From an uncultured Fimbriimonadales bacterium (lineage in GTDB: Bacteria; Armatimonadota; Fimbriimonadia; Fimbriimonadales; GBS-DC), in NCBI GenBank assembly GCA_937925775.1, contig CALAMM010000125.1:1-19006 (forward strand): 19,006 nucleotides of DNA, written 5' to 3'. Below, in pieces: positions 12,818 to 19,006 of this stretch; position 1 is the first letter of the stretch, and each line of letters opens with the position of its first letter. The notes beneath the pieces were generated by a model. That model was given only the letters and a program-made list of their open reading frames with translations. It did not search any database and was not told the origin of the DNA. The position numbers were made by a program, and so were the translations under genes.

Positions 12818-14184
12818 CGCACACCCCCTGTCGTGAGGTTGCCCTTGAGCAGGCGCGATACAAACGGCGTGGAGACCTTGCCCTGACGGAACTCGTTCGT
12901 GTCAAGGATTCGGAGCAAGAACTCGCGGCAGGTGTGGACGCCCGCGATGCGCGTCTCCAGCAGGGCGCGATGAAGCCGAGCCACCGCCATTTCGCGTGTC
13001 GGCGCGTAGGCGATGATTTTCGCCAGTAGCGGATCATAGTAGGGTGGGACGCTGTAGCCTGTGTAGAGATGACTATCTACGCGCACGCCCGGTCCGCCTG
13101 GGGGCGTCCACTCGCTGATGCGCCCTGTGGAGGGGGTGAAGTCCTGTTCTGGGATTTCGGCGGTCAGGCGTGCCTCAAGCGCGTGCCCTCGAGGGCGAAT
13201 GTCGCTCTGGCGGTAGGGCAACGGCTCACCTGCCGCGATGCGAATCTGCCACTGCACGATGTCGATATCGGTAATCGCCTCCGTGACGGGATGTTCGACC
13301 TGCAGACGGGTATTCATCTCGATAAAGTAGAAGTTTTCGTCGGCGTCCACCAGGAACTCGACGGTTCCCGCGTTCTGATAGCCGACCGCTTGCGCCACTT
13401 TGACTGCGGCCTCCCCCAAGGCGCGGCGCGTTTCGGGCTGGAGGTTGGGCGCGGGGGCTTCCTCGAGCATCTTCTGATGGCGGGGGTTCTGAATGGAGCA
13501 TTCGCGCTCGTAGAGGTGCAGCACATTGCCGTGCTCATCGGCTAAGATTTGCACTTCGATATGGCGGGGTTCGGGGATATATTTTTCGAGGTAGACTTCG
13601 GGCGAGCCGAAGGCGGCTTGCGCTTCGGATTGGGCGATACGCAGCGCGGGTAGTAGGTCGTCCTCGTGCATCACGCGCCGAATGCCGCGCCCGCCGCCGC
13701 CTGCCGCCGCTTTGATTAGTAAGGGGAACCCAATCTGACGCGCGGCAGCCACAGCCTCGTCCTCGCTCTGCAACGCCTGCGCGGTGCCAGGCAGCACAGG
13801 TGCGCCCGCTTGCTGCGCAATCGCCCGCGCCAGCGACTTGTCGCCCATCTTCGTAATCGCTTCGACCGGCGGACCGATGAACTTGATGCCTTGCAGTGCG
13901 CACGCCTCGGCAAAGCTGCTCCGCTCCGAAAGGTAGCCGTAGCCCGGATGAATCGCCTCGGCGCCCGTAATCTGCGCTGCCATAAGGATGTGGGGGATAT
14001 TGAGATAGCTCTCTACGCTGGGCGCGGGACCGATGCAGATTGCCTCATCCGCAAGCTGCACATGGAGCGCTTCGCGGTCGGCTTCGGAGTGGACCGCCAC
14101 GCTCTGAATCCCCAGCTCGCGGCACGCGCGAATGACGCGCACCGCAATCTCGCCCCGATTAGCAATCAGGATTTTGCGGAACAC
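12814..14184 (-). CDS. accC: Biotin carboxylase subunit of acetyl-CoA carboxylase
   Basis: AccC (456 residues) carboxylates biotin on the carrier protein AccB using ATP and bicarbonate, the first half-reaction of fatty acid synthesis. Seen: N-terminal MFRKILIANRGEIAVRVIRACRELG, HPGYGYLSE at 79-87, the ATP-grasp glycine loop AAAGGGGRGIRR at 159-170, the metal-binding GTVEFLVD and FYFIEMNTRLQVEHPVTE (287-302), and the C-terminal lid. An oddity is CSIQNPRHQK (229-238), one residue longer than the Escherichia coli CSMQRRHQK. No accB is adjacent. The GTG at 14182-14184 lies nine bases after a TACAAT box. It is coupled to nusB by a GTGA overlap. Confidence 0.95.
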   Translation of the reverse strand: MFRKILIANRGEIAVRVIRACRELGIQSVAVHSEADREALHVQLADEAICIGPAPSVESYLNIPHILMAAQITGAEAIHPGYGYLSERSSFAEACALQGIKFIGPPVEAITKMGDKSLARAIAQQAGAPVLPGTAQALQSEDEAVAAARQIGFPLLIKAAAGGGGRGIRRVMHEDDLLPALRIAQSEAQAAFGSPEVYLEKYIPEPRHIEVQILADEHGNVLHLYERECSIQNPRHQKMLEEAPAPNLQPETRRALGEAAVKVAQAVGYQNAGTVEFLVDADENFYFIEMNTRLQVEHPVTEAITDIDIVQWQIRIAAGEPLPYRQSDIRPRGHALEARLTAEIPEQDFTPSTGRISEWTPPGGPGVRVDSHLYTGYSVPPYYDPLLAKIIAYAPTREMAVARLHRALLETRIAGVHTCREFLLRILDTNEFRQGKVSTPFVSRLLKGNLTTGGVR

Positions 14185-14193
14185 AGCGGGGTT

Positions 14194-14201
14194 ATTGTAC
14201 C
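14194..14201 (-). promoter_or_regulatory. Extended -10 promoter of accC-nusB
   Basis: The minus strand reads GGTACAAT in the 23-base gap between pstB and accC. The box ends nine bases before the accC GTG, leaving a predicted leader of about three bases. Any -35 would fall inside the 3' end of pstB. Confidence 0.65.
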
Positions 14202-14207
14202 CGCTGA

Positions 14208-15008
14208 TTAGCCGAACCGCCCGCGAATGTAGTCCTCCGTCTCCTTTTTACTGGGGTTCGTGAAGATTTTCTCCGTCGTGTCGAACTCGTGGAGCACGCC
14301 CATCATGAAAAAGCCCGTGTAGTCGGAGATACGCGCCGCCTGCTGCATCCCGTGCGTCACAATCACGATAGTGTAATCTTTTTTCAGCTCGGTAAGCAGT
14401 TCCTCGATGTAGAAAGTTGCGGTCGGGTCGAGCGCAGAGGTCGGCTCATCCATTAAAATCACTTCGGGGTTGACCGCCAGCACGCGAGCGATACACAGAC
14501 GCTGCTGCTGCCCACCTGAAAGCGCCATCCCCGATTGCTTGAGTTTATCTTTAACCTCGTTCCATAGCGCCGCCTGACGCAAGCTCGTCTCGACAATCTC
14601 GTCCAAGATGCGCTTGTCGCGGATGCCATGCATGCGCGGACCATAGGCGACATTGTCGTAGATGCTCATCGGGAACGGGTTGGGTTTTTGAAACACCATC
14701 CCGACGCGCTTGCGCAAGTCAACCACATCCACATCGGGGTCGTAGATATTCTTGCCGTCGAGCGTCACAGTGCCCGAAATCCGCACGCCCTCGATGAGGT
14801 CATTCATGCGATTCAAGCAGCGCAGGAAGGTGCTCTTGCCGCACCCTGACGGACCAATCAGCGCGGTAATGCTATTCGAACGAATGTCGAGGCTCACATC
14901 TTTGAGCGCATGGAAATCGCCGTAGTAAAGATTGAGCTGGCGCGTAGACATCCGCACAGCAGGCGTCGCCTGCGCCCCTGAAGCTGCCGATTGCGTTTCC
15001 AAAATCAC
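14208..15008 (-). CDS. pstB: Phosphate ABC transporter ATP-binding protein
   Basis: PstB (266 residues) is the ATPase of the PstSCAB high-affinity phosphate importer, acting on the cytoplasmic face. Motifs: Walker A GPSGCGKST at about 52-60; the PstB-specific Q-loop stretch FQKPNPFPMSIYDNVAYGPR; ABC signature LSGGQQQRLCIARVLAVNP; Walker B VILMDEPTSALDP; switch His in IVTHGMQQAARISDYTGFF. The start is GTG 15006-15008, eight bases after AGGAGG (15022-15017). A GTG at 15017-15015 lies inside that SD and is unlikely. No pstS, pstC, pstA or phoU is adjacent; the next gene downstream is accC with its own promoter. The rest of the transporter must lie elsewhere. Confidence 0.95.
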   Translation of the reverse strand: MILETQSAASGAQATPAVRMSTRQLNLYYGDFHALKDVSLDIRSNSITALIGPSGCGKSTFLRCLNRMNDLIEGVRISGTVTLDGKNIYDPDVDVVDLRKRVGMVFQKPNPFPMSIYDNVAYGPRMHGIRDKRILDEIVETSLRQAALWNEVKDKLKQSGMALSGGQQQRLCIARVLAVNPEVILMDEPTSALDPTATFYIEELLTELKKDYTIVIVTHGMQQAARISDYTGFFMMGVLHEFDTTEKIFTNPSKKETEDYIRGRFG

Positions 15009-15016
15009 TCGCTCCA

Positions 15017-15058
15017 CCTCCTATAGGATACCCCTTAAGGATGTTAAGAAAATGTTAA
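15017..15058 (-). promoter_or_regulatory. PhoP-box-like operator, -10 and ribosome binding site of pstB
   Basis: On the minus strand TTAACA occurs at 15058-15053 and 15047-15042, an 11-bp period, followed by TTAAGG at 15038-15033. Bacillus subtilis PhoP boxes are TTAACA-like hexamers repeated at about this spacing upstream of the -10. GGTATCCT (15032-15025) follows as a weak -10, then AGGAGG (15022-15017). The arrangement is that of a phosphate-starvation-activated promoter; regulation by PhoP is inferred. Confidence 0.7.
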
Positions 15059-15080
15059 GCGCAGGGGAGAGGCACTTTTA

Positions 15081-15109
15081 TTGCTGAGGGTACCGCGAAG
15101 CGGTATAAT
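15081..15109 (+). promoter_or_regulatory. Promoter of the HIT-udg unit with inverted repeat (leaderless)
   Basis: TTGCTG (15081-15086) and TATAAT (15104-15109) are 17 bases apart, the best -35/-10 pair in the window, and the box is again GGTATAAT. The HIT ATG at 15116 begins six bases after it, so transcription should start on the A of ATG. A perfect inverted repeat TACCGC-GAA-GCGGTA (15091-15105) fills the spacer and covers the first two bases of the -10; it could be an operator. Confidence 0.7.
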
Positions 15110-15115
15110 ACCGAT

Positions 15116-15628
15116 ATGCAGGAGCGTTTGTGGGCGCCGTGGCGGATGCAGTATGTTAGCACGGCGGGCAAGCCGAGCACGGAGTGTCTCTTCTGTGCCA
15201 AGCCTGCCGAGCAGAATGATGCGGCGAACCTGATCGTCTGGCGTTCCACGCACTGTTATGTGATCCTGAACCTGTTTCCCTACACCAGCGGGCATCTGAT
15301 GATCGCGCCCTATCGGCACACGCGCGATTTAGCGAGCCTGAGCGATGAAGAGTGGCAGGATTTGGGGCATCTCACGCGCTTGTGCCTGCGGGCGTTGGAG
15401 CGGGAGTACCGCCCCGACGGTTTCAATGTGGGGTTCAATCTGGGGCGTGCGGCGGGCGCAGGCATCGAGGAGCATCTGCACCTGCACATTGTGCCTCGAT
15501 GGCATGGCGATACGAACTTTATGGCGACGGTAGGCGAGACGCGCGTGTTGCCCGAAAGCCTGAGCGAGACCTACACGCGCCTGCAGCGTGCCCTGCAGGA
15601 GGTGAACCATGACGGAGCGCCCCGTTGA
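15116..15628 (+). CDS. HIT-family nucleotide hydrolase/phosphorylase
   Basis: The 170-residue protein is a histidine-triad (HIT) protein, likely acting on dinucleoside polyphosphates such as Ap4A or on related nucleotide esters. The triad HLHLHI is at 120-125, in GIEEHLHLHIVPRW, with His122 or His124 the expected nucleophile. N-terminal LWAPWRMQYV and a CLFC pair (24-27) match the Fhit/Ap4A-phosphorylase-like branch seen in actinobacteria and thermophiles. The CxxC may bind zinc. The start is fixed by homology and by the promoter. Its last 20 bases overlap udg, so the two are coexpressed. Whether the link to DNA repair is functional is not known. Confidence 0.93.
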   Translation: MQERLWAPWRMQYVSTAGKPSTECLFCAKPAEQNDAANLIVWRSTHCYVILNLFPYTSGHLMIAPYRHTRDLASLSDEEWQDLGHLTRLCLRALEREYRPDGFNVGFNLGRAAGAGIEEHLHLHIVPRWHGDTNFMATVGETRVLPESLSETYTRLQRALQEVNHDGAPR

Positions 15629-16280
15629 AGAGCTCCTTGCTGAGGTTGAAGCGAAGGCGAAACAGTGCCTCGCCTGCCCGCTTGCCCAGACGCGCACGCA
15701 TGTCGTGTTCGGGGAGGGGAACCCACGCGCGCCCCTTGTGATCGTCGGCGAAGGACCTGGGGAGCAGGAAGATGCCACAGGACGCCCGTTCGTAGGCAGA
15801 GCAGGCGCCCTGCTGGACAAAGCCCTGCGCGAGGCAGGCATGGCACGCCGCCATGTCTACATCTGCAACATCGTCAAGTGTCGCGCCGCGGTTATCGAGA
15901 ACGGGCGCGTGCGTAATCGCCCCCCAACGCACGAGGAGATTCGAGCGTGCGCCCCTTGGCTCGACGCCCAGCTGACGCTCATCAAGCCGCTGGTCATCGT
16001 GTGTCTGGGCGCACCGTCCGCGTCTACCTTAATCCATCCGAACTTCAAAATAATGCAGGAGCGTGGACAGTGGTTCAGCAACCGCTACGCGCCTGCAGTC
16101 ATCGCCGCGCTGCACCCTGCCTACATCTTGCGTCAGGCAGGAGAGGCGTATGAGAAAGCCTACCGCTCGCTGGTGGACGATTTGAGGGCAGCGCGGGAGC
16201 GCGTCAAAGAGCTCCGCCGCCTGCAGGAAGAGCAGCAACCTATCGTGCCCGAAGGCGAAGACCAGTTGCGCCTGTTTTGA
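15609..16280 (+). CDS. udg: Family 4 (type 4) uracil-DNA glycosylase
   Basis: The 223-residue enzyme excises uracil from DNA arising by cytosine deamination and is typical of thermophiles. Four cysteines for the 4Fe-4S cluster are visible: Cys20 and Cys23 in QCLACPL, Cys91 in CNIVKC and Cys114 in RACAPWL. The active-site motif 1 is GEGPGEQED (48-55 region), and motif 2 is HPAYILR (169-175). A charged C-terminal helix and an EDQLRLF end extend past the fold; QxxLF-like C-termini can be sliding-clamp-binding motifs, which is speculative here. ATG 15609 is preceded by GAGGTG five bases upstream. It overlaps the HIT gene by 20 bases. Confidence 0.94.
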   Translation: MTERPVEELLAEVEAKAKQCLACPLAQTRTHVVFGEGNPRAPLVIVGEGPGEQEDATGRPFVGRAGALLDKALREAGMARRHVYICNIVKCRAAVIENGRVRNRPPTHEEIRACAPWLDAQLTLIKPLVIVCLGAPSASTLIHPNFKIMQERGQWFSNRYAPAVIAALHPAYILRQAGEAYEKAYRSLVDDLRAARERVKELRRLQEEQQPIVPEGEDQLRLF

Positions 16281-16332
16281 CGACGCCGTCGCCCTGTCCG
16301 CTTTTTCCTGTTTCCTGAGTCTGTATCTGTGT
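16281..16332 (+). other. Short spacer before the PEP-CTERM gene
   Basis: The 52-base gap has a weak inverted repeat (GACG/CGTC, 16280-16292) and pyrimidine-rich text, but no clear SD and no GGTAYAAT box. TATCTG at 16324-16329 is only three bases from the ATG, so neither promoter nor terminator can be assigned; readthrough from udg is possible. Confidence 0.3.
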
Positions 16333-17292
16333 ATGAAAGGTATCAGGCTCTTTTGGGTATTCGCAAGCGCGGCGGGGGCGTTCAGCCTCGCGCAAGCGCA
16401 ACTCTATGACTTCACCGTCGTCGCCCCACCCAGCGGAATCAGCGGGAACCTGTCCCTCTCCGCGCGCACGCAGGGCACACTCGTCGGCAACTATGACCAA
16501 AACACGAACCCCAACGGCACGCGCACTAAGCCAGGCCTTTTCGGCCCTTTTGGACCGACCGAGAATGTGCCTGTCAATATCAGCTTGGGCGCGACGATTG
16601 GCGGAAACCTCAATCGGCAGGCAAGTGGAACCTTTCGCGCTACCGTCGACGGGAGCAACAACACCCTCACTTGCGAGAACCTGTCGCTGAACTTCTTAGC
16701 CAACGGACCAGCGGTGTTGCCCGTCACGCTGACCCTTGCAGGGCAGTCGTTCCGCACGCGCAATCCCGACTCGGTCTATGTCCTGCCCAGTCAAGGGATT
16801 AGTTTCCCCGTTGGCTCCGTGAACCTAAGCCAGTTTACAGCGGTACAAACGGGCGTAGGGGCAGGCGTGCTGACCCCCACAGGTTCCAACCAGTACGACT
16901 TCACCGCAGGGGTGCTGGTTGACCTAACCTTCGCGGCCGACCTGCTGGGCAACCCCCTCGCGCAGACCGTCCCGTTCGTATTGCCGTTGCAGGGACAGGT
17001 CGTGGTCAGCAACGGCACTGCGCTCATCACATCCCTGCAAACGCTCAACTTCTCCCAGTCCTTCAACCCGAACCTGGATTTACCCCCCTTCGAGTTCGGT
17101 TTGCCCACGATTCTGCCGCCTGGCAACACCGCGAACCTGATTTTCGACCTGACGCTGGAGGAAATTGGGCTGAACATCGACCTCGCCATTAATCTCCGTG
17201 CGGAGGGGGTGCTGGTTCCTGAGCCGGCGAGCCTGACCTTGTTGGGACTGGGGTTGGCGGCGTTGGCGTGTCCGCGTCGGATACGAGGTTGA
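16333..17292 (+). CDS. Exported PEP-CTERM domain protein
   Basis: The 319-residue product has a signal peptide (KGIR, hydrophobic core, cleavage probably after AQA at residue 22), a long Ser/Thr/Asn-rich, beta-prone body without recognisable catalytic motifs, and a C-terminal sorting signal: VPEP at 295-298, hydrophobic helix SLTLLGLGLAALA, then basic PRRIRG. PEP-CTERM proteins are processed by a membrane exosortase (EpsH/XrtA-type) and often are matrix or surface proteins. No exosortase is in the window. Only one cysteine occurs in the mature body (around residue 114), with another just after the hydrophobic helix. The specific role is unknown. Its stop is 22 bases from the convergent trpA stop. 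Confidence 0.88.
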   Translation: MKGIRLFWVFASAAGAFSLAQAQLYDFTVVAPPSGISGNLSLSARTQGTLVGNYDQNTNPNGTRTKPGLFGPFGPTENVPVNISLGATIGGNLNRQASGTFRATVDGSNNTLTCENLSLNFLANGPAVLPVTLTLAGQSFRTRNPDSVYVLPSQGISFPVGSVNLSQFTAVQTGVGAGVLTPTGSNQYDFTAGVLVDLTFAADLLGNPLAQTVPFVLPLQGQVVVSNGTALITSLQTLNFSQSFNPNLDLPPFEFGLPTILPPGNTANLIFDLTLEEIGLNIDLAINLRAEGVLVPEPASLTLLGLGLAALACPRRIRG

Positions 17293-17314
17293 CCGTCGCG
17301 AAGGTCGGGTGGTC

Positions 17315-18118
17315 TCACCTGCGCGTGGCCGCTTTCAGCCCGCGCAGGTATTCGCCCAGCGCGGCTTGCCAGTGGGGCGACCCTGCAAACTCGTGCAGGT
17401 AGCGCACCAGTTGGCTGCCGACTACGGCGCCATCTGCAATCTGGGCAATCTGGCGCACATGCTCTGGCTTGGAGACGCCGAACCCCACGGCAATCGGCAT
17501 CGCGGTATGCGCTCGAATCCGCGCGATGAGGTCGGGCAGGTCGGGCGGGAGCTGGTCGCGTGCCCCCGTAACGCCCGTGCGCGACACGCAGTAGATGAAC
17601 CCTTTGCCGCGAGCCGCCACGAGACGAATGCGTGCCTCCGTGCTGGTCGGTGTGAGCAGGAAAATCGGCTGTAAGCTATAGCGGCGGGCGTACTCAAGCC
17701 ACTCGTCGGCTTCGTCGGGCGGCAGATCGGTCATCAAGCACGCGCTGAAGCCCGCCTGAACCGCGTCGCGGGCGAACCGCTCCAAACCGTAGCGCTGCAC
17801 AGGGTTGTAGTAGGTGAAGGCGATGAGCGGAATCTGCAGGGTGGCACTCACCTGCGCCACAGTGTCCAGCACGCGCGGCACTGTCGTCCCACGCTGCAAC
17901 GCGCGGTGCATCGCCGCCTGAATCACGGGGCCGTCCGCCAACGGGTCGCTGAAGGGGAAGCCCACCTCGACCATATCCACCCCTGAATCCTCAAGCAGGT
18001 GCAGAATGTCGGGTAGCTGCTCCAGCGAGGGGTCGCCCGCCGTGAAGTAGGCAATCAGCGCCGCCTCACCCCGCGCCCTGAGCCGCTCAAACACTGACTC
18101 CAGTTGCTCCGCACGCAC
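17315..18118 (-). CDS. trpA: Tryptophan synthase alpha chain
   Basis: TrpA (267 residues) splits indole-3-glycerol phosphate to indole and glyceraldehyde-3-phosphate; indole is channelled to TrpB. Seen: FTAGDPSLEQL near residue 25, the catalytic Glu and Asp in DMVEVGFPFSDPLADGP, FTYYNP, the loop YCVSRTGVTGAR, and the phosphate-binding VGFGVSKPEHVRQI and ADGAVVGSQLV. I chose GTG 18116-18118 rather than the longer frame to 18187. The protein then begins VRAEQLESVFERL, matching Escherichia coli TrpA in length, and the GTG lies six bases after TACAAT. trpB is not adjacent, so trpA stands alone behind its own promoter. Confidence 0.95.
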   Translation of the reverse strand: MRAEQLESVFERLRARGEAALIAYFTAGDPSLEQLPDILHLLEDSGVDMVEVGFPFSDPLADGPVIQAAMHRALQRGTTVPRVLDTVAQVSATLQIPLIAFTYYNPVQRYGLERFARDAVQAGFSACLMTDLPPDEADEWLEYARRYSLQPIFLLTPTSTEARIRLVAARGKGFIYCVSRTGVTGARDQLPPDLPDLIARIRAHTAMPIAVGFGVSKPEHVRQIAQIADGAVVGSQLVRYLHEFAGSPHWQAALGEYLRGLKAATRR

Positions 18119-18124
18119 GCGAGG

Positions 18125-18132
18125 ATTGTACC
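18125..18132 (-). promoter_or_regulatory. Extended -10 promoter of trpA (leaderless)
   Basis: The minus strand reads GGTACAAT, ending six bases before the GTG at 18118. The start codon is therefore the predicted first transcribed codon, so there is no room for a leader-peptide attenuator after this promoter. Confidence 0.65.
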
Positions 18133-18161
18133 TGAACAAGCCCCCGATACCAAGGCGGTGT

Positions 18162-18196
18162 GCATAGCGGGCAGGGCTATGCCTCACAAGGTGAGG
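18162..18196. repeat. Two adjoining small palindromes upstream of trpA
   Basis: GCATAGC (18162-18168) and GCTATGC (18176-18182) form a 7-bp inverted repeat with a seven-base loop. Directly next to it CCTCAC-AAG-GTGAGG (18182-18196) forms a second with a three-base loop. They lie 30-65 bp upstream of the trpA -10, where an operator could sit, or they may structure the 3' end of the glmS transcript. No U-run follows on either strand. Confidence 0.6.
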
Positions 18197-18391
18197 TCGA
18201 CGGGGTGGAACGACGCGGATCTACTCGCCGTGCTGTTCGCCTTCGGCAGCGCGTGTTAAACTGACCTGCACGATAGCCTCCTCTCCCCGAACAGGGGGAG
18301 GAGGCTCTGAAACCTTACAGGGTGGGCACTTTCGTCGGCGAGATGCTGACGCGACTGAGGGGTTCCTTCGCGAATCGCTTGGTGGCGCACG
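18197..18391. other. glmS-trpA intergenic region with a strong hairpin
   Basis: AGCCTCCTC (18275-18283) pairs perfectly with GAGGAGGCT (18298-18306), and an inner CCCC/GGGG extends the stem after a one-base bulge, with loop GAACA. It is the strongest hairpin in the window but has no U-tract on either side, so it is either a non-canonical glmS terminator/RNA stabiliser or a dispersed palindrome. No gene is supported in this stretch; the glmS frame stays open for dozens of codons past its TAG but lacks a good start. Confidence 0.55.
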
Positions 18392-19006
18392 CTACTCCAC
18401 CGTCACGCTCTTTGCCAAGTTGCGTGGCTGGTCGATTTCGCATCCGCGCAACCGCGCCACATGGTAGGCGAACAGCTGCAACACGGGGATGGTCGCCAGC
18501 GGCGCCAACTCCTCCAGCGTCGGCGCAGGCACATACACCGTGTAGTCCGCCTCTTGGGGCAACAGCGTGTCGCCCTCGGTGGTAATCAGCACTACCGTGC
18601 CCTGACGCGCCTTAATCTCCTTGAGGTTGCCCAGCAGTTTCTCGCGGGTGCGCGACTGTGTGGCGATGAACACCGCAATCACGCCTGGCTCCACCAGCGC
18701 GAGCGGTCCGTGCTTCATCTCGCCTGCGGGCGGCTCTTGGGTGGGCACATAGGCAATCTCTTTGAGTTTGAGTGCGCCCTCCATCGCCACATAGGCGTCC
18801 ACCCCGCGCCCCAGGTAGAACGCTAACGGGGTCTGGTAGACCTGCTCGGCAATCTGGCGCACCTGCGGCTCGGTCTCCAACGCCCGCGCTATCAGCGACG
18901 GCATCTGCATCAGCCCCTTGACCCCCTCCGAATAGACCTGCATCGGCAGCGTGCCGTTCACCGACGCCAGGTACAGCCCCAGTAGACACAGCACTGCCAC
19001 CTGCGT
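18392..19006 (-). CDS. glmS: Glutamine-fructose-6-phosphate aminotransferase, C-terminal part
   Basis: The window end cuts this gene; 204 C-terminal residues are present, beginning TQVAVLCLLGLYLAS. GlmS makes glucosamine-6-phosphate from fructose-6-phosphate and glutamine, the first step to UDP-GlcNAc. The visible part is the second sugar-isomerase (SIS) domain: YLGRGVDAYVAMEGALKLKEIAYVPTQEPPAGEMKHGPLALVEPG carries the conserved EGALKLKE catalytic Glu/Lys region and the KHGP motif. The end DQPRNLAKSVTVE is the diagnostic C-terminal tail that closes the active site. The apparent GTG start at 19000 is internal. The amidotransferase domain and any glmS riboswitch would lie beyond the window. Confidence 0.96.
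   Translation of the reverse strand, partial: TQVAVLCLLGLYLASVNGTLPMQVYSEGVKGLMQMPSLIARALETEPQVRQIAEQVYQTPLAFYLGRGVDAYVAMEGALKLKEIAYVPTQEPPAGEMKHGPLALVEPGVIAVFIATQSRTREKLLGNLKEIKARQGTVVLITTEGDTLLPQEADYTVYVPAPTLEELAPLATIPVLQLFAYHVARLRGCEIDQPRNLAKSVTVE

Noticed and set aside
17844..17858. Sigma-54 promoter (TGGCAC followed by TGC)
   Set aside because: It lies inside trpA, lacks the full TTGC element at correct spacing, and points to no gene start. No good -24/-12 promoter was found by eye.
18119..18187. Longer trpA start at 18187
   Set aside because: The extra 23 residues have no TrpA homology and the region holds the TACAAT box and part of a palindrome.
18275..18306. Rho-independent terminator of glmS
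   Set aside because: The stem is strong but no U-run follows on the minus or plus strand.

Overview
This is a GC-rich (about 60 % by eye) bacterial chromosomal segment, densely packed with housekeeping genes. Nineteen protein genes are supported. No rRNA, tRNA, CRISPR array, insertion sequence or phage gene is visible. A PEP-CTERM protein, Fe-S family-4 uracil-DNA glycosylase, a DUF92 membrane protein, a coiled-coil/nuclease-fold protein and many start codons lying almost directly on -10 boxes suggest a thermophile-type lineage such as Armatimonadota. That placement is an inference, and Chloroflexota or Deinococcota relatives are not excluded.

Layout. 1-376: non-coding cluster of six 22-bp hairpins with covarying arms. 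377-1716 (-): DUF92 membrane protein and 3-methyladenine DNA glycosylase, joined by an ATGA overlap. 1772-3715 (+): Acs/acetoacetyl-CoA-synthetase-like acyl-CoA ligase. 3712-4800 (-): peptide chain release factor 1. 4819-8607 (-): a soluble GAF-GAF-PAS histidine kinase and an NtrC-type sigma-54 activator that has no DNA-binding domain. 8723-9891 (+): ribosomal protein L19 and signal peptidase I. 9892-11403 (-): D-2-hydroxyacid dehydrogenase and a membrane-anchored unknown protein. 11520-12368 (+): coiled-coil protein with a PD-(D/E)XK-like C-terminus. 12365-15008 (-): nusB, accC and a lone pstB behind a PhoP-box-like site. 15116-17292 (+): HIT hydrolase, uracil-DNA glycosylase and a PEP-CTERM exported protein. 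17315-18118 (-): trpA. 18392-19006 (-): C-terminal part of glmS, cut by the window end.

Expression signals are unusually readable. Eight promoters share GGTATAAT or GGTACAAT. In at least three (HIT, coiled-coil gene, trpA) the start codon lies exactly six bases after the box, as expected of leaderless mRNAs. prfA, accC and the glycosylase gene are nearly so. A few genes (acyl-CoA ligase, response regulator, L19, pstB, udg) instead carry Shine-Dalgarno sequences. Convergent pairs are packed until their stop codons overlap or abut, and no classic terminator is visible.

The points most worth following are the covarying hairpin cluster, the leaderless promoter pattern, the kinase paired with an activator lacking its helix-turn-helix, and the coiled-coil protein whose heptads are encoded by a 21-bp tandem repeat.
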